A stretch of 64,000 nucleotides of DNA, from NCBI RefSeq assembly GCF_022479115.1, contig NZ_CP092497.1:8866001-8930000 (forward strand), written 5' to 3'. This DNA is from Amycolatopsis sp. EV170708-02-1 (lineage in GTDB: Bacteria > Actinomycetota > Actinomycetes > Mycobacteriales > Pseudonocardiaceae). The position numbers and the translations under genes were made by a program. The notes under the pieces were generated by a model, which was not told where the DNA came from, did no database searches, and saw nothing but the letters and a program-made list of their open reading frames with translations. Position 1 is the first letter of the stretch. Each line of letters opens with the position of its first letter. Below are positions 26,344-35,569 of the stretch, in pieces.

Positions 26344-27474
26344 CTAGCTCGGCAGTGCGGCGCTGACGGTCCCGATGACCCGGTCGACCTGGGCATCGGT
26401 GAGGTTGGCGTGCATCGGGATGGCGAGATGACGGGCGAAGAGGTCCGCCGAAACCGGCAATGTCTGCTTCTTGCCGTAGATGGGCTGGAGATGCGAGGCG
26501 TAGGTGCCGAAGTTGCACTGCACACCCTGCTCGCGGATCCGCAGCGCGAGCGCGTCGCGGTCGATCTCCGGGGCCACGGTGAGGATGTAGGCCTGCCACG
26601 GGTGCTCGCGGTCCGGAAGTTCGACCGGGACGTCGAGACCGGGCAGGTTTTCGAAGGCCTCGTGGTAGCGCTTGGCCACCGAACGGCGGGCCGAGAGCAG
26701 GTCCGGGAGGCGGTCCAACTGGACGTTCATGATCGCGGCCTGCACGTCCGAGAGCCGGAAGTTGTAGCCCAGCTCGTGGAACTCCGGGATCGGCAGCGCG
26801 CCGGAACCCTCGCGGGTGATGGCGGGCTCGATGCCGTAGGTGTGCAGCTTGCGCGCGTGCGCGATGAGGTCTTCGCGGTCCGAGACCAGCGCGCCGCCTT
26901 CGCCCGCGGTGATGCCCTTGCGGCCGTGGAAGGAGAACGCGGCGAGGTCGGCGAGGCTGCCGGCCGGGCGGTTCTTGTACGTCGCGCCCGCGGCGCAGGC
27001 GGCGTCCTCGAACAGCCATAGGCCGTGCTTGTCGGCGATGGCGCGGTACTCGTCGAAGTCACCGGGCTGCCCGGCGACGTCGACGGCGAGGATGCCGACC
27101 GTGCGCGGGGTGATCAGCGCTTCGATCGACGCCGGGTCGGCGCTCCAGACGTCCGGGCGGATGTCGGCGAACACCGGTGTCGCGCCCGCCTGGAGCACGG
27201 CGTGGCCGGTGGCGGGGAACGTGTAGTCGCCGACGATGACCTCATCGCCGGGCTTCACGCCGAGCACACGCAGCCCGAGGAAGAGTGCCGAGCCACAGTT
27301 GCTGGTGGTCAGGGCGTGCGCGGTGCCGACGGTCTTCGCGAAGCGTTCCTCGAAACGGCGGCACGCGGGACCGGCTCCGGCCAGCCAGCCGGACCGGAAC
27401 ACCTCCGCCACCGCGGCGAGCTCTTCGTCGCCGACGGTCGGCTGACCCAGAACGACGGGTTCGTGCTCAGACAT
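26344..27474 (-). CDS. DegT/DnrJ/EryC1/StrS aminotransferase
   Basis: 376 residues from ATG 27474. The PLP features are SNCGSAL, D157 in LFEDAACAAG and the Schiff-base lysine K186 in FSFHGRKGITAGEGG. It is the first gene of the leftward sugar operon (aminotransferase, epimerase, GT4, acyltransferase) and only distantly similar to the enzyme at 16519, so it probably handles a different keto-sugar (for example a 4-keto-6-deoxy sugar). The acyltransferase at the operon end could acylate the new amino group. Confidence 0.87.
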   Translation of the reverse strand: MSEHEPVVLGQPTVGDEELAAVAEVFRSGWLAGAGPACRRFEERFAKTVGTAHALTTSNCGSALFLGLRVLGVKPGDEVIVGDYTFPATGHAVLQAGATPVFADIRPDVWSADPASIEALITPRTVGILAVDVAGQPGDFDEYRAIADKHGLWLFEDAACAAGATYKNRPAGSLADLAAFSFHGRKGITAGEGGALVSDREDLIAHARKLHTYGIEPAITREGSGALPIPEFHELGYNFRLSDVQAAIMNVQLDRLPDLLSARRSVAKRYHEAFENLPGLDVPVELPDREHPWQAYILTVAPEIDRDALALRIREQGVQCNFGTYASHLQPIYGKKQTLPVSADLFARHLAIPMHANLTDAQVDRVIGTVSAALPS

Positions 27475-27578
27475 ACCTCTCCCATTGCGTGGGGACCCGG
27501 CGAAGTGTATAGACGCCATTCGGCCGATCTCGGGCGGGCTGGATCCGCCCAGGTAAACGACGTCCTAGTCTTTAGCTC

Positions 27579-30500
27579 ATGCGATTCTGCGTTCTGGGGG
27601 CGACGGAGGTGCGCCGTGAGGACGGCACCACCGTTCCGATCGGCGGGCCCAGGGTGCGGACGCTGTTCGCGTTGCTCGCGCTGGAGGCGGGCCGGGTCGT
27701 CCCGGCGGAGCGGCTCATCGACGGTCTCTACGGCGAACAACCACCCGATGGTGTGGCGAACGCGCTGCAATCGCAGGTCTCGCGGCTGCGTGGCGCGCTG
27801 AAGGAGCTCGCGCCCGTCGAGTTCAGCCCGGCGGGCTACCGCCTCGTCGTCGACCGCGACGACGTCGACGTCCACCGGTTCGAAAGGCTCGCCGCCGAAG
27901 GCCGACGCGCTCTCTCGGTGGGAGACGCCACGAAGGCCGCCGAGCTGCTTCGTGACGCTCTCGGCCTCTGGCGTGGTCCGGCGTTCGCGGACATCACCGA
28001 CGCGCCGTTCCGCGATCCGCAGGTCACGAGGCTGAACGAGCTGAAGACGTCGGCGATCGAAGACCGGGCCGAGGCCGAACTCAAGCTCGGGAGACACGAA
28101 GACGTCCTCGCCGAGCTCCGCGAGGTCATCGACGAGCAGCCGCTGCGGGAACGGCCCCGCGCGCTGCTGATCCGCGCCCTGCACGCCGCCGGCCGTCAGG
28201 CCGACGCGCTCACCGCGTTCGAGGACGCCCGCCGGGTACTGGCCGACGAGCTCGGCGCCGACCCCGGCCCCGATCTCGCCGCCGCGCATCTGGCCGTGCT
28301 GCGGGGTGAGACGCCGCCCGCCAAGACGACCGCGCCGCTTCCCGCGCAGCTCACCAGCTTCATCGGCCGAGAAGGCGACCTCCGGCACGTGCTCGGGCAG
28401 CTGGACCGCTCGCGGCTGGTGACGCTGACCGGCCCCGGCGGGACGGGGAAGACCCGGCTGGCCATCGAGGCCGCGGCCGCGATGGACCTTCCGGCGGTCT
28501 TCGTCGAGCTCGCGCCGTACACCGAAGACGACGACGTCGCCCACGCCGTGCTGACCGCCCTCGGCCTGCGGACGGTCCCGCTCGGGGCGGTCACCGCGCC
28601 GGTGGAGAACGCGCCGCTGGAGCGGCTGATCGACGCGCTGGCCGATCGGGCGGTGCTGCTGGTGCTCGACAACTGCGAGCATCTGGTCGAGGCCGCCGCG
28701 AAGCTGACCGCCCGGCTGCTCGGCGCGGCCCCCGCCTTGCGGGTGCTCGCCACCAGCCGCGAACCGCTGGGTATCACCGGCGAGATCGTCTCCCCCGTGC
28801 CGCGGCTCGCCGTGCCGCCGCCGGGCACGCCGCCCGCCCGGTCGCTGGACTTCGCCGCCATCCGGCTGTTCGCCGACCGCGCGCGGGCGGGCGATCCGGG
28901 TTTCGCCGTGGACGACACCACCGCGGGCGACGTCCAGCGGGTCTGCGCCGCGCTCGACGGGTTGCCGCTGGCCATCGAGCTCGCCGCGGCGCGTGTGCGG
29001 ACGCTGCCGATCGGCGAGATCGCGGCCAGGCTGGACGACCGGTTCGGCCTGCTCTCGCGGGGCAGCCGGGCCGCCGAGAGCAGGCATCGCACCCTGCGCG
29101 GCGTCGTCGAGTGGAGCTGGGATCTGCTCGACGAGGACGAGCGCCTGCTGGGCAGGCGGCTGACGGTCTTCGCGGGCGGCACGACCTTGGCCGACGCCGA
29201 GGCGGTGTGCGCCGTGCCGGACACCGCGGAACTGCTTCCGTCCCTTGTGGACAGATCACTCGTCGAACGCGGCGGCGACCGGTACCGGATGCTCGAAACG
29301 ATCCGGGCCTTCTTCGCCGGGAAGCTCACCGAAGCGGGCGAAACCGAGCAGCTGCGGCGAAGGCACGCCGAGCATTTCGTCGCTCTGGCCGAGGAAGCGG
29401 ATCCCATGCTGCGCACCGGCGACCAGCTGCGCTGGCTCGACCGCCTCGACGCCGCCTACGACGATCTCCTCGCCGCGTTGCGCTGGGCCGCGGAGTGCGA
29501 CATGCGGATCGCGCTCCGGCTTTCGGCTTCGCTGGTGATGTACTGGTGGATGCGCGGTCGCCGGTTCGAGGGCTCGACACTGTGCTTGGAAGTGGTCAAA
29601 CGGCTCGGGGAGCGGGCGCCGGACGGGCTCGAAGAGGAGCACCAGCTCTGCGTGCTCACCGCCGCCGCGGGGCTGCGGGGCCACGAGGCGCTCGACCGGC
29701 ACCTGCCGCTGGTCGAAGGCCTCATGCTGAGCCTCGTCAAGGCACCCCGGAATCCGGCGCTGCTGCTGTTGATGGGTGTCGTGACCGGCCCTCCCGGTGA
29801 CGACGACGCGCTGATCGAACGCAGCCGGGCGCTGCTGTCGAACAGCGATGCCTGGGGGCTCGCCCTCGCGCCGACCGGCTACGGCCTCCGCGCGCTGATG
29901 CAGGGCGACCTCGACACGGCGGAGGAATTCCTGCGTGAGGGGGCGCAGGAATTCCGCTCCCTCGGGGAGCGCTGGGGCCTTTCCATGGCCCTCGACCATC
30001 TGTCACAGATCCTGATCTGGACGAACCGGCAGGCCGAAGCCCTCGAAACGATGAACGAGGCCCTGCGGCTGATGCGGGAGCTCGGCGCGTCCGACGACAA
30101 CGCGGACCTGCTGTGCCGTCGCGGTGGCAGCAAGCTGCTCCACGGCGACGCGGCGGGCGCGCGGGCGGATTTCGAACTCGCCATCGAGATCGCGCGCCGC
30201 GCCGGGATGCCCGAAAGCCGGGCCGCCGGGTATGTCGGGCTGTCGTTCCTCGCCCGGCACGAGGGCGATCTGGCGGCGGCACGCGCGTTGAGCGAACGCG
30301 CGCTCGCGGAGTGTTCCGGTGGTTCCTTCGCGGCCGAAGGGGTGCGCGCCGGTGCGCAGATCTCCCTCGGCTGGGTCCTGGCCGCCGAGGGCGACGTCGA
30401 CGGGGCCGAGGAACTGCACCGCCTGGCGCTGGGGTCGGCGGACAGCTGGCACGACAGCACCACCGTGGCCTGCGCCGTCGAAGGCCTCGCCGGTGTCGCG

Positions 30501-30698
30501 CTGCTGCGGGGCGACGCCGAGCGGGCGGCGGTTCTGATCGGGGCGGCGGTGACCATCCGGGGCACCTCGTTCGCCGTCGATCTGGACGCCGCCCTGCTCA
30601 GGACGACCGTGCGGGAGCGGCTCGGCGACGACTTCGACCGGGCCTATCGCCGTGGGCTCCGCGTGCGCGGGGCCGCTCAGCTTGCCGGGAAGGTCTAA
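27579..30698 (+). CDS. AfsR/SARP-family transcriptional regulator with NTPase and TPR-like domains
   Basis: 1039 residues. Order: winged-helix DNA-binding domain (1-90, with LEAGRVVPAERLIDGLYGE and LQSQVSRLR), bacterial transcriptional activation domain (about 95-240, GPAFADI ... ADPGPDL), an NB-ARC/STAND-type NTPase with Walker A GPGGTGKT (285-292) and Walker B LVLDNCEH (361-368), the DGLPLAIELAAARV motif, a winged helix near LRGVVEWSWDLLDEDE, and a long helical-repeat C-terminus. Such proteins act as ATP-driven transcription activators of secondary metabolism or differentiation. It diverges from the sugar operon, but I see no SARP-type direct repeats between them. Confidence 0.9.
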   Translation: MRFCVLGATEVRREDGTTVPIGGPRVRTLFALLALEAGRVVPAERLIDGLYGEQPPDGVANALQSQVSRLRGALKELAPVEFSPAGYRLVVDRDDVDVHRFERLAAEGRRALSVGDATKAAELLRDALGLWRGPAFADITDAPFRDPQVTRLNELKTSAIEDRAEAELKLGRHEDVLAELREVIDEQPLRERPRALLIRALHAAGRQADALTAFEDARRVLADELGADPGPDLAAAHLAVLRGETPPAKTTAPLPAQLTSFIGREGDLRHVLGQLDRSRLVTLTGPGGTGKTRLAIEAAAAMDLPAVFVELAPYTEDDDVAHAVLTALGLRTVPLGAVTAPVENAPLERLIDALADRAVLLVLDNCEHLVEAAAKLTARLLGAAPALRVLATSREPLGITGEIVSPVPRLAVPPPGTPPARSLDFAAIRLFADRARAGDPGFAVDDTTAGDVQRVCAALDGLPLAIELAAARVRTLPIGEIAARLDDRFGLLSRGSRAAESRHRTLRGVVEWSWDLLDEDERLLGRRLTVFAGGTTLADAEAVCAVPDTAELLPSLVDRSLVERGGDRYRMLETIRAFFAGKLTEAGETEQLRRRHAEHFVALAEEADPMLRTGDQLRWLDRLDAAYDDLLAALRWAAECDMRIALRLSASLVMYWWMRGRRFEGSTLCLEVVKRLGERAPDGLEEEHQLCVLTAAAGLRGHEALDRHLPLVEGLMLSLVKAPRNPALLLLMGVVTGPPGDDDALIERSRALLSNSDAWGLALAPTGYGLRALMQGDLDTAEEFLREGAQEFRSLGERWGLSMALDHLSQILIWTNRQAEALETMNEALRLMRELGASDDNADLLCRRGGSKLLHGDAAGARADFELAIEIARRAGMPESRAAGYVGLSFLARHEGDLAAARALSERALAECSGGSFAAEGVRAGAQISLGWVLAAEGDVDGAEELHRLALGSADSWHDSTTVACAVEGLAGVALLRGDAERAAVLIGAAVTIRGTSFAVDLDAALLRTTVRERLGDDFDRAYRRGLRVRGAAQLAGKV

Positions 30699-31363
30699 GC
30701 GCGGGTCAGTTGCGTTCCCTGCGGCGCGAACCGCCCGACCGCGTCGGCCAGCAGACGCTGGTCGAGCTCGCTGTCCTGGACCGCGACGTACAGCGGTGCC
30801 GCGTTGACCGGGACGGCGCCGAGCCGGGTCATCCCGGGGCCGACCGGGTCGATGGTGAGCCGGGTGACGTCACGCCACGGCACGACGGTCCGCTCGATCC
30901 GGACGCCCACCGCGTCCAGTTCGAAGAGCACCCACTGCTGGTCGTGCAGCGACTTCACGTAGCCGATGGCCGCGCAGCCGACGGCGATCGCGACGATCCG
31001 CAGCGCGCCGGGCCCTTCGATCGCGCCGACCAGGGCGATGAACCCGAGGACGACCACGACCATTCCGGTCAGCTTCGCGGCACCGACGAGGCCCGCGTTC
31101 GGTTTGTGCACCCGGAACCGCACGTTGCGCATCAGGTGTTGGGTGAGCATCCCGCCGCCGACCGCGGCGGCCAGCCCGAGCATCGTCACCACCAGCGAAA
31201 CCGGCGAGAAGTCCGCGAAGACGTTGTAGCCGGCGACCAGCGCGACGAACCCGCCGACGACGGTCAGCATCAGCGCGAGCTTGCCTTTGCGCACGTCCTG
31301 CTCGCGGCGCTGGAGGGAGGCCTGGTCGGGTGCGGCGAGGAAGCCGCCGTCGATGTTCCTCAT
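30695..31363 (-). CDS. Four-helix membrane protein with a PH-like C-terminal domain
   Basis: 222 residues. The cytosolic N-terminus (PDQASLQRREQDVRKGK) precedes two pairs of membrane helices. The C-terminal about 80 residues (LFELDAVGVRIERTVVPWRDVTRLTIDP) read like a bacterial PH-type beta domain. The gene overlaps the small membrane gene upstream by 4 nt and the regulator's stop downstream. Function unknown. Confidence 0.68.
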   Translation of the reverse strand: MRNIDGGFLAAPDQASLQRREQDVRKGKLALMLTVVGGFVALVAGYNVFADFSPVSLVVTMLGLAAAVGGGMLTQHLMRNVRFRVHKPNAGLVGAAKLTGMVVVVLGFIALVGAIEGPGALRIVAIAVGCAAIGYVKSLHDQQWVLFELDAVGVRIERTVVPWRDVTRLTIDPVGPGMTRLGAVPVNAAPLYVAVQDSELDQRLLADAVGRFAPQGTQLTRA

Positions 31364-31578
31364 CGGGCGTCACGCTGCGCTTCGGCGGCCGCGCGGCGCT
31401 CACGCTGACGGCGGTCGAGGACGTACAGCAGCGCGCCGGCGCCGGCGCTCACGACGGCGTAGAGCAGGTCCTGCAGGCCGTCCTCCGGGTAGCCGGTGGA
31501 GAACTCGACCATCGCCAGCGCGACGAAGAGGACGCTGATGACGGCCCCGCCGATGATGTACACCTTGTTGCTGAGCAT
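31360..31578 (-). CDS. Small two-helix membrane protein
   Basis: 72 residues from ATG 31578, preceded by GCGAGGGAAACC. Two hydrophobic helices (VYIIGGAVISVLFVALAMVEF and LLYAVVSAGAGALLYVL) are followed by a basic tail (DRRQRERRAAAEAQRDAR). It is translationally coupled to the PH-like membrane protein, so the two may form a complex. No family was recognised. Confidence 0.65.
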   Translation of the reverse strand: MLSNKVYIIGGAVISVLFVALAMVEFSTGYPEDGLQDLLYAVVSAGAGALLYVLDRRQRERRAAAEAQRDAR

Positions 31579-31700
31579 GGTTTCCCTCGCTTGTCGTTGC
31601 CTTGGTGGAACCACTCTCGCGCGGGGCACATGACATTCGGATGACACGGCCGTCAGCCGTCGGTGCGTGGCCGGTCAGCGGTCGCGGAGACCCTCCGGAC

Positions 31701-32792
31701 ATGACTTACGCAGCTGGATCTCCCGAAGACTTCCTCGCCGTGCGGCATCTGACGGTGCGCGGCTCGCAGGCCGAGATCGGCCGGGCGCTCGGCGCCGAAG
31801 TGAAGGCGCGCTCGGACTGGTCGCCGTCGCCGCTCGACCCGCTCGTGGCCAGGGCTCGGCGCGCCTGGTTCGCGCGGAACTGGCCCCAGTACGCCGGACG
31901 CCTGGCCGGGTTCGCCGAAGCCTGCGGGCTCCCGGCCGACGCGGCGGTCTCCTTCGACGACGCGAGCGCGCTGCCCGCCGGATCGGGGTGTTCGGCGTTG
32001 TGGACGGGGAGCACGCTCGGCCGGAACTACGACTTCTTCACCATGAGCTGGACCCAGCTGGGCGCGGTGCTGGCCGGGGAGGAGCCCGTGGACGACGGGA
32101 CCGTGCCGATGGCGTCCCGGCCGTATGTCCTCACGACGATCCCCGACGACGGCATCGCCTCGACGTCCCTCACGATGTCCACAATGGACGGTGGGACGGA
32201 GGGGGTCAACGAGGCGGGGCTCGTCGTCGCCCTGCTGATGGCCGAGGTCGAGACGGCCATGCCGCTGGAGCACGGTCCGCAGGCGGGCCTCTCGGTGCTG
32301 CAGGTGTGCCGGTATCTGCTCGACACCTGCGAAACCGTCGACGAGGCCAAGGAAGCGCTGATGCTCGCCAAGCAGTACGCGCACGGCGCGCCCTGCCACT
32401 ACATCGTCGCCGACGCCTCCGGCCGCGGCTTCGTGTACGAACGCGGAGCGCACGACGTCGAGTACTTCGTCGAGGTCGCCGACGGGCCGCTGTGCGTGAC
32501 GAATCATCTGCTGCACCGGCACTCGGACATCGACGCGCTACCGGAGGACACGCCGGAGACCATGCGCACCTACGAACGGCTTCGCACCGTCACCAAGGAA
32601 GCCGGCGCCGGGCCGCGCGCCGCGCTCGACGCGGTGTCCTTCGCCGTCGAGCCCGGCGCACCGTGGCGGACGTTGTGGCGCAGCGTCCTCGACCCGGCGG
32701 CCCGCACCCTCAGCACGCGGTTCTACCTGGGTGACGGAGAGAACGGGACCGCGCGGCACTCGGCCGAACTCACCTTCGGGGTATCGCGGTGA
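31701..32792 (+). CDS. C45-family autoproteolytic acyltransferase/hydrolase
   Basis: 363 residues from ATG 31701. The Ntn-type nucleophile is C97 in AGSGCSALWTG, followed by GRNYDFF; cleavage before this cysteine would release an about 96-residue propeptide, as in isopenicillin N acyltransferase. Downstream GLVVALLMAE and GAPCHYIVADASG support the fold. The family hydrolyses or transfers amide-linked acyl groups. The coding end overlaps the MFS transporter start by 4 nt (GTGA), so hydrolysis and export may be linked. Substrate unknown. Confidence 0.82.
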   Translation: MTYAAGSPEDFLAVRHLTVRGSQAEIGRALGAEVKARSDWSPSPLDPLVARARRAWFARNWPQYAGRLAGFAEACGLPADAAVSFDDASALPAGSGCSALWTGSTLGRNYDFFTMSWTQLGAVLAGEEPVDDGTVPMASRPYVLTTIPDDGIASTSLTMSTMDGGTEGVNEAGLVVALLMAEVETAMPLEHGPQAGLSVLQVCRYLLDTCETVDEAKEALMLAKQYAHGAPCHYIVADASGRGFVYERGAHDVEYFVEVADGPLCVTNHLLHRHSDIDALPEDTPETMRTYERLRTVTKEAGAGPRAALDAVSFAVEPGAPWRTLWRSVLDPAARTLSTRFYLGDGENGTARHSAELTFGVSR

Positions 32793-34324
32793 CCATCGGC
32801 AAGGGCCGCAAGATCGGCACCGTCGCGGTCTGCGTACTGGCGCAGCTGCTGATCGCGATCGACCTGACCGTGCTGCATCTGGTGCTGCCGTCGCTTTCGG
32901 AGCAGATGCACCCGTCGACGACGGAACTGCTGTGGATCGCCGACGCGTACGGTTTCGCGCTCGCCGGGCTGCTGATCACGATGGGGAACATCGGCGACCG
33001 CGTCGGCCGGAAGAAGCTGCTGCTGATCGGGGCGTCGCTGTTCGGGGTCGCCTCGGTGATCACGGCGTACGCGCCGACGGCGGAACTCCTGATCGCCGCC
33101 CGCGCGCTGCTCGGGGTCGCCGCCGCGACGCTGATGCCGTCCACCCTGTCGATCGTGCGGAACGTGTTCACCGGCAAGGAACGCGCGGCCGTGATCGGGG
33201 TTTCGAGCGGGCTGACGATCCTCGGGTTCGGCATGGGTCCGCTCGTCGGCGGTTTCCTGCTCGACCATTTCTGGTGGGGTTCGGTGTTCCTGGTCAACGT
33301 GCCCGTGGTGGTGGTCATGGTGATCGCGGGCGCGCTGATCCTGCCCGAATCGAAGAACCCCGCCCCTGGCCGGATCGACGTCCTCAGCGTGCTGTCGTCG
33401 ATCGTCGGCATGGTCGGGATCGTCTACACGATCAAGGAAGTCGCGTACAAGGGCTGGGGACACTGGGACATCGCGGTCGCCGCGGTGCTCGGGCTCGGCT
33501 GCCTGCTGGCGTTCGTCCTGCGGCAGCCGCGGCTGGCCGAACCGCTGATGGATCTGAAGCTGTTCGCGCGGCGGGCGTTCTCGGCGACCGTCGGCACCAC
33601 GATCGTGGCGATGTTCGCGCAGCTCGCGGTGTCGCTGATGTTCGCGCAGTACCTGCAGCTGGTGGCGGGCTGGTCGCCGCTGAAGTCGGGGCTCGCCGGG
33701 CTGCCCGGGATGGGCGGCGCGGTCCTCGGCGGGGTGCTCGCGCCCGTGGGGATCAAGCTCTTCGGTCGCGCGGTCACCATCGGGCTGGGCTGCGCGCTGT
33801 CCGCGGTCGGGTTCGCGTTGTATTCGGGGATCGGCGTGACGATCGTGTACACGGACCTACTCGCGGCGATGATCGTCTTCGGGGTGGGGCTGGCGCTGAT
33901 CCTGACCGTCGCGACGGACACGGTGCTCGGCGTCGTGCCGAAGGCCAGGGCGGGCGCGGCGTCGGCGATCTCCGAGACGGCGACCGAACTCGGTGGGGCG
34001 CTGGGGATCGCCGTCCTCGGCAGCGTGCTCGGCGCGCTGTACCGGAGCGAGCTCGTCATCCCGCCGGGCGTGCCGCCGGAAGCGATCTCGGACACCCTCG
34101 GCGGCGCCGTCCAGGTCGCGGCGCAGCTGCCGCCCGAGCAGGGCGCCTTGGTCCTGACCAGCGCCAAACTGGCGTTCGTCGACGGGCTGCAGGTGACGAT
34201 GCTGTGCTCGGCGGGGTTGATGGCGGTGCTGGCGGTGAGCGTCCTGTTCACCTTGCGCGGGGTGCCGAAGGTCCTCGAAGACCCCGAAGACGAGCCTGCC
34301 CCCGTTCCGCTTCCCGTGGGCTGA
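32789..34324 (+). CDS. MFS transporter, DHA2 (14-helix drug:H+ antiporter) family
   Basis: 511 residues with about 14 membrane helices. Motif A is GNIGDRVGRKKLLLIG after helix 2, and the antiporter motif C-like segment is GLTILGFGMGPLVGGFLL. D25 in IAIDLTVLHLVLP is the charged helix-1 residue typical of QacA/EmrB-type pumps. It is translationally coupled to the C45 enzyme. Substrate not predictable. Confidence 0.88.
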   Translation: MTIGKGRKIGTVAVCVLAQLLIAIDLTVLHLVLPSLSEQMHPSTTELLWIADAYGFALAGLLITMGNIGDRVGRKKLLLIGASLFGVASVITAYAPTAELLIAARALLGVAAATLMPSTLSIVRNVFTGKERAAVIGVSSGLTILGFGMGPLVGGFLLDHFWWGSVFLVNVPVVVVMVIAGALILPESKNPAPGRIDVLSVLSSIVGMVGIVYTIKEVAYKGWGHWDIAVAAVLGLGCLLAFVLRQPRLAEPLMDLKLFARRAFSATVGTTIVAMFAQLAVSLMFAQYLQLVAGWSPLKSGLAGLPGMGGAVLGGVLAPVGIKLFGRAVTIGLGCALSAVGFALYSGIGVTIVYTDLLAAMIVFGVGLALILTVATDTVLGVVPKARAGAASAISETATELGGALGIAVLGSVLGALYRSELVIPPGVPPEAISDTLGGAVQVAAQLPPEQGALVLTSAKLAFVDGLQVTMLCSAGLMAVLAVSVLFTLRGVPKVLEDPEDEPAPVPLPVG

Positions 34325-34395
34325 AAGCGTCCTTCACCGCATGGGACGCAGCGAAGGACGCTTTCGTCGCATGAGATGCGGGGAAAGCGTCCTTC
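34323..34395. terminator. Family C hairpin with an extra half-site
   Basis: GAAAGCGTCCTTC (34323-34335) pairs perfectly with its complement at 34353-34365, and the same 13-mer recurs at 34383-34395. CGCATGGGACGC and CGCATGAGATGCG units lie between. It is in the gap between convergent genes (MFS stop and SnoaL-like stop). The 13-mer recurs at 49143-49155. Confidence 0.65.
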
Positions 34396-34407
34396 AGCGC
34401 CCGCTCG

Positions 34408-34896
34408 TCAACGGGGCCCGGCGAGCGGGACCGCCCGCCGGTCACCGGACCGCACCATGGCCAGCAAGGGTTTCGCGGCCACCGCGAGCAGCCGGGCCGC
34501 GAAGGTGCGGCCGTTGCGGCGTGCGATGTCCGGGCCGAAGGCGTCCATCAGCGCGACGAGCCCGGGCAGCGGCCGCACGAACAGCGTCACTTCGGTGATC
34601 AGCCCGTCTTCGCCGAGTTTCAGCACCGCCGCCTCTTCGATCTCTTCGTCGCCGATGCGGGCGGCGTAGACGACGACCCGCGTCGCCCCGTCGCCCGTGT
34701 CGGTGTGGAACCGAATGTCGCGCAGATGCGCGTAGGCGACTTCCAGCAGTGGCCTGAGTTCCGCGTGCCCGCTGAACCGGACCCGGCTGGTCAGCGGCGA
34801 ACGCACCACGGCGTCCGGCGCGAAGACGCTCAGCGCGAGGTCCACGTCCCGGGTCTCGAGGGCGCGGCGGTACCGCTCGGTGGTTTCGATGCTCAT
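34408..34896 (-). CDS. SnoaL/NTF2-like protein
   Basis: 162 residues. The start of a cone-shaped NTF2 fold is seen in TTERYRRALETRDVDLALSVFAPDAVVRSP, with the usual later strands (VVVYAARIG, EEAAVLKLGEDGLITEVTLFVRPL). The C-terminus adds a basic stretch not usual for the fold. Such proteins bind small hydrophobic ligands or act as isomerases/hydrolases. It overlaps the TetR gene by 4 nt and is probably controlled by it. Confidence 0.8.
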   Translation of the reverse strand: MSIETTERYRRALETRDVDLALSVFAPDAVVRSPLTSRVRFSGHAELRPLLEVAYAHLRDIRFHTDTGDGATRVVVYAARIGDEEIEEAAVLKLGEDGLITEVTLFVRPLPGLVALMDAFGPDIARRNGRTFAARLLAVAAKPLLAMVRSGDRRAVPLAGPR

Positions 34897-35504
34897 CGGT
34901 CCTCCTGGATCAGGTTCCCCAGCCCGCGCCACAACAGATCCGTCGTGAGCGCGACGACTTGTTCCCGCGGGATGTCGCGGTTGTCCCACCACCAGGTGGC
35001 GATGGCGTTCAGCGCGCTCTTCGCCGCTTCGGCGAGCGCTTCGTTCGCGCGGTCACGCGGCAGGTCCGCGGTCAGCGCCAGGCCGGGGACCTGGGCGAAC
35101 ACCTCGGTCAGCTGCGCGGTCGACCTGGCCTGGCCGCGCCGGTGCACCTCGGCGACGCCTTCGTCGGACGGCGTCTCGGCGAAGATCATCCGCCAGCCGC
35201 GTTCGTTCGCCTCCATCCAGGCGAAGATCGCCGCCACCCTGGCGCGCAGCAGCCCCTCGGCGGTGTCCGACGGCGGCAGCTCCGCCCATCCGGCCAGCAG
35301 ACTGTCCACTTCGGACTCCAGCAGACCGGCGTACAGCGCCGCCTTGGAAGGGAAATGGTCGTAGAGCACCGGCGTGCTGATCCCCGCGGCCGTCGCGACC
35401 TCGCGCATCCCCGCCGCGTCGTATCCCGACGCGGCGAACACCCGCGCCGCCGCGGCCAGGATCCGCTCCCGGCGTTCTTCCCTGCTCAACCGCTTACCTG
35501 ACAT
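34893..35504 (-). CDS. TetR/AcrR-family transcriptional repressor
   Basis: 203 residues. The helix-turn-helix is in AARVFAASGYDAAGMREVATAAGISTPVLYDHFPSKAALY, the standard TetR pattern; the C-terminal ligand domain is WWWDNRD-containing. Its start codon lies inside one of two palindromes (35495-35514, 35527-35544), so it very likely represses itself and may affect the divergent LhgO-like gene. The SnoaL-like protein is co-transcribed. Confidence 0.9.
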   Translation of the reverse strand: MSGKRLSREERRERILAAAARVFAASGYDAAGMREVATAAGISTPVLYDHFPSKAALYAGLLESEVDSLLAGWAELPPSDTAEGLLRARVAAIFAWMEANERGWRMIFAETPSDEGVAEVHRRGQARSTAQLTEVFAQVPGLALTADLPRDRANEALAEAAKSALNAIATWWWDNRDIPREQVVALTTDLLWRGLGNLIQEDR

Positions 35505-35514
35505 CGGTCAGGTA
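35495..35514. promoter_or_regulatory. TetR operator 1 (palindrome over the TetR start codon)
   Basis: TACCTGAC and GTCAGGTA flank a 4-nt centre. The TetR initiation codon (35504-35502) lies within it. The half-site CCTGAC matches operator 2. Confidence 0.65.
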
Positions 35515-35526
35515 CGCTACCACCTA

Positions 35527-35544
35527 ACCTGACAGCTGTCAGGT
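35527..35544. promoter_or_regulatory. TetR operator 2 (perfect 18-nt palindrome)
   Basis: ACCTGACAG followed by CTGTCAGGT is a perfect palindrome. It is 12 nt from operator 1 and 25 nt upstream of the divergent LhgO-like start, so one repressor could control both directions. Confidence 0.7.
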
Positions 35545-35569
35545 AGCGCTCCGGGTAACCTGGTCGATC

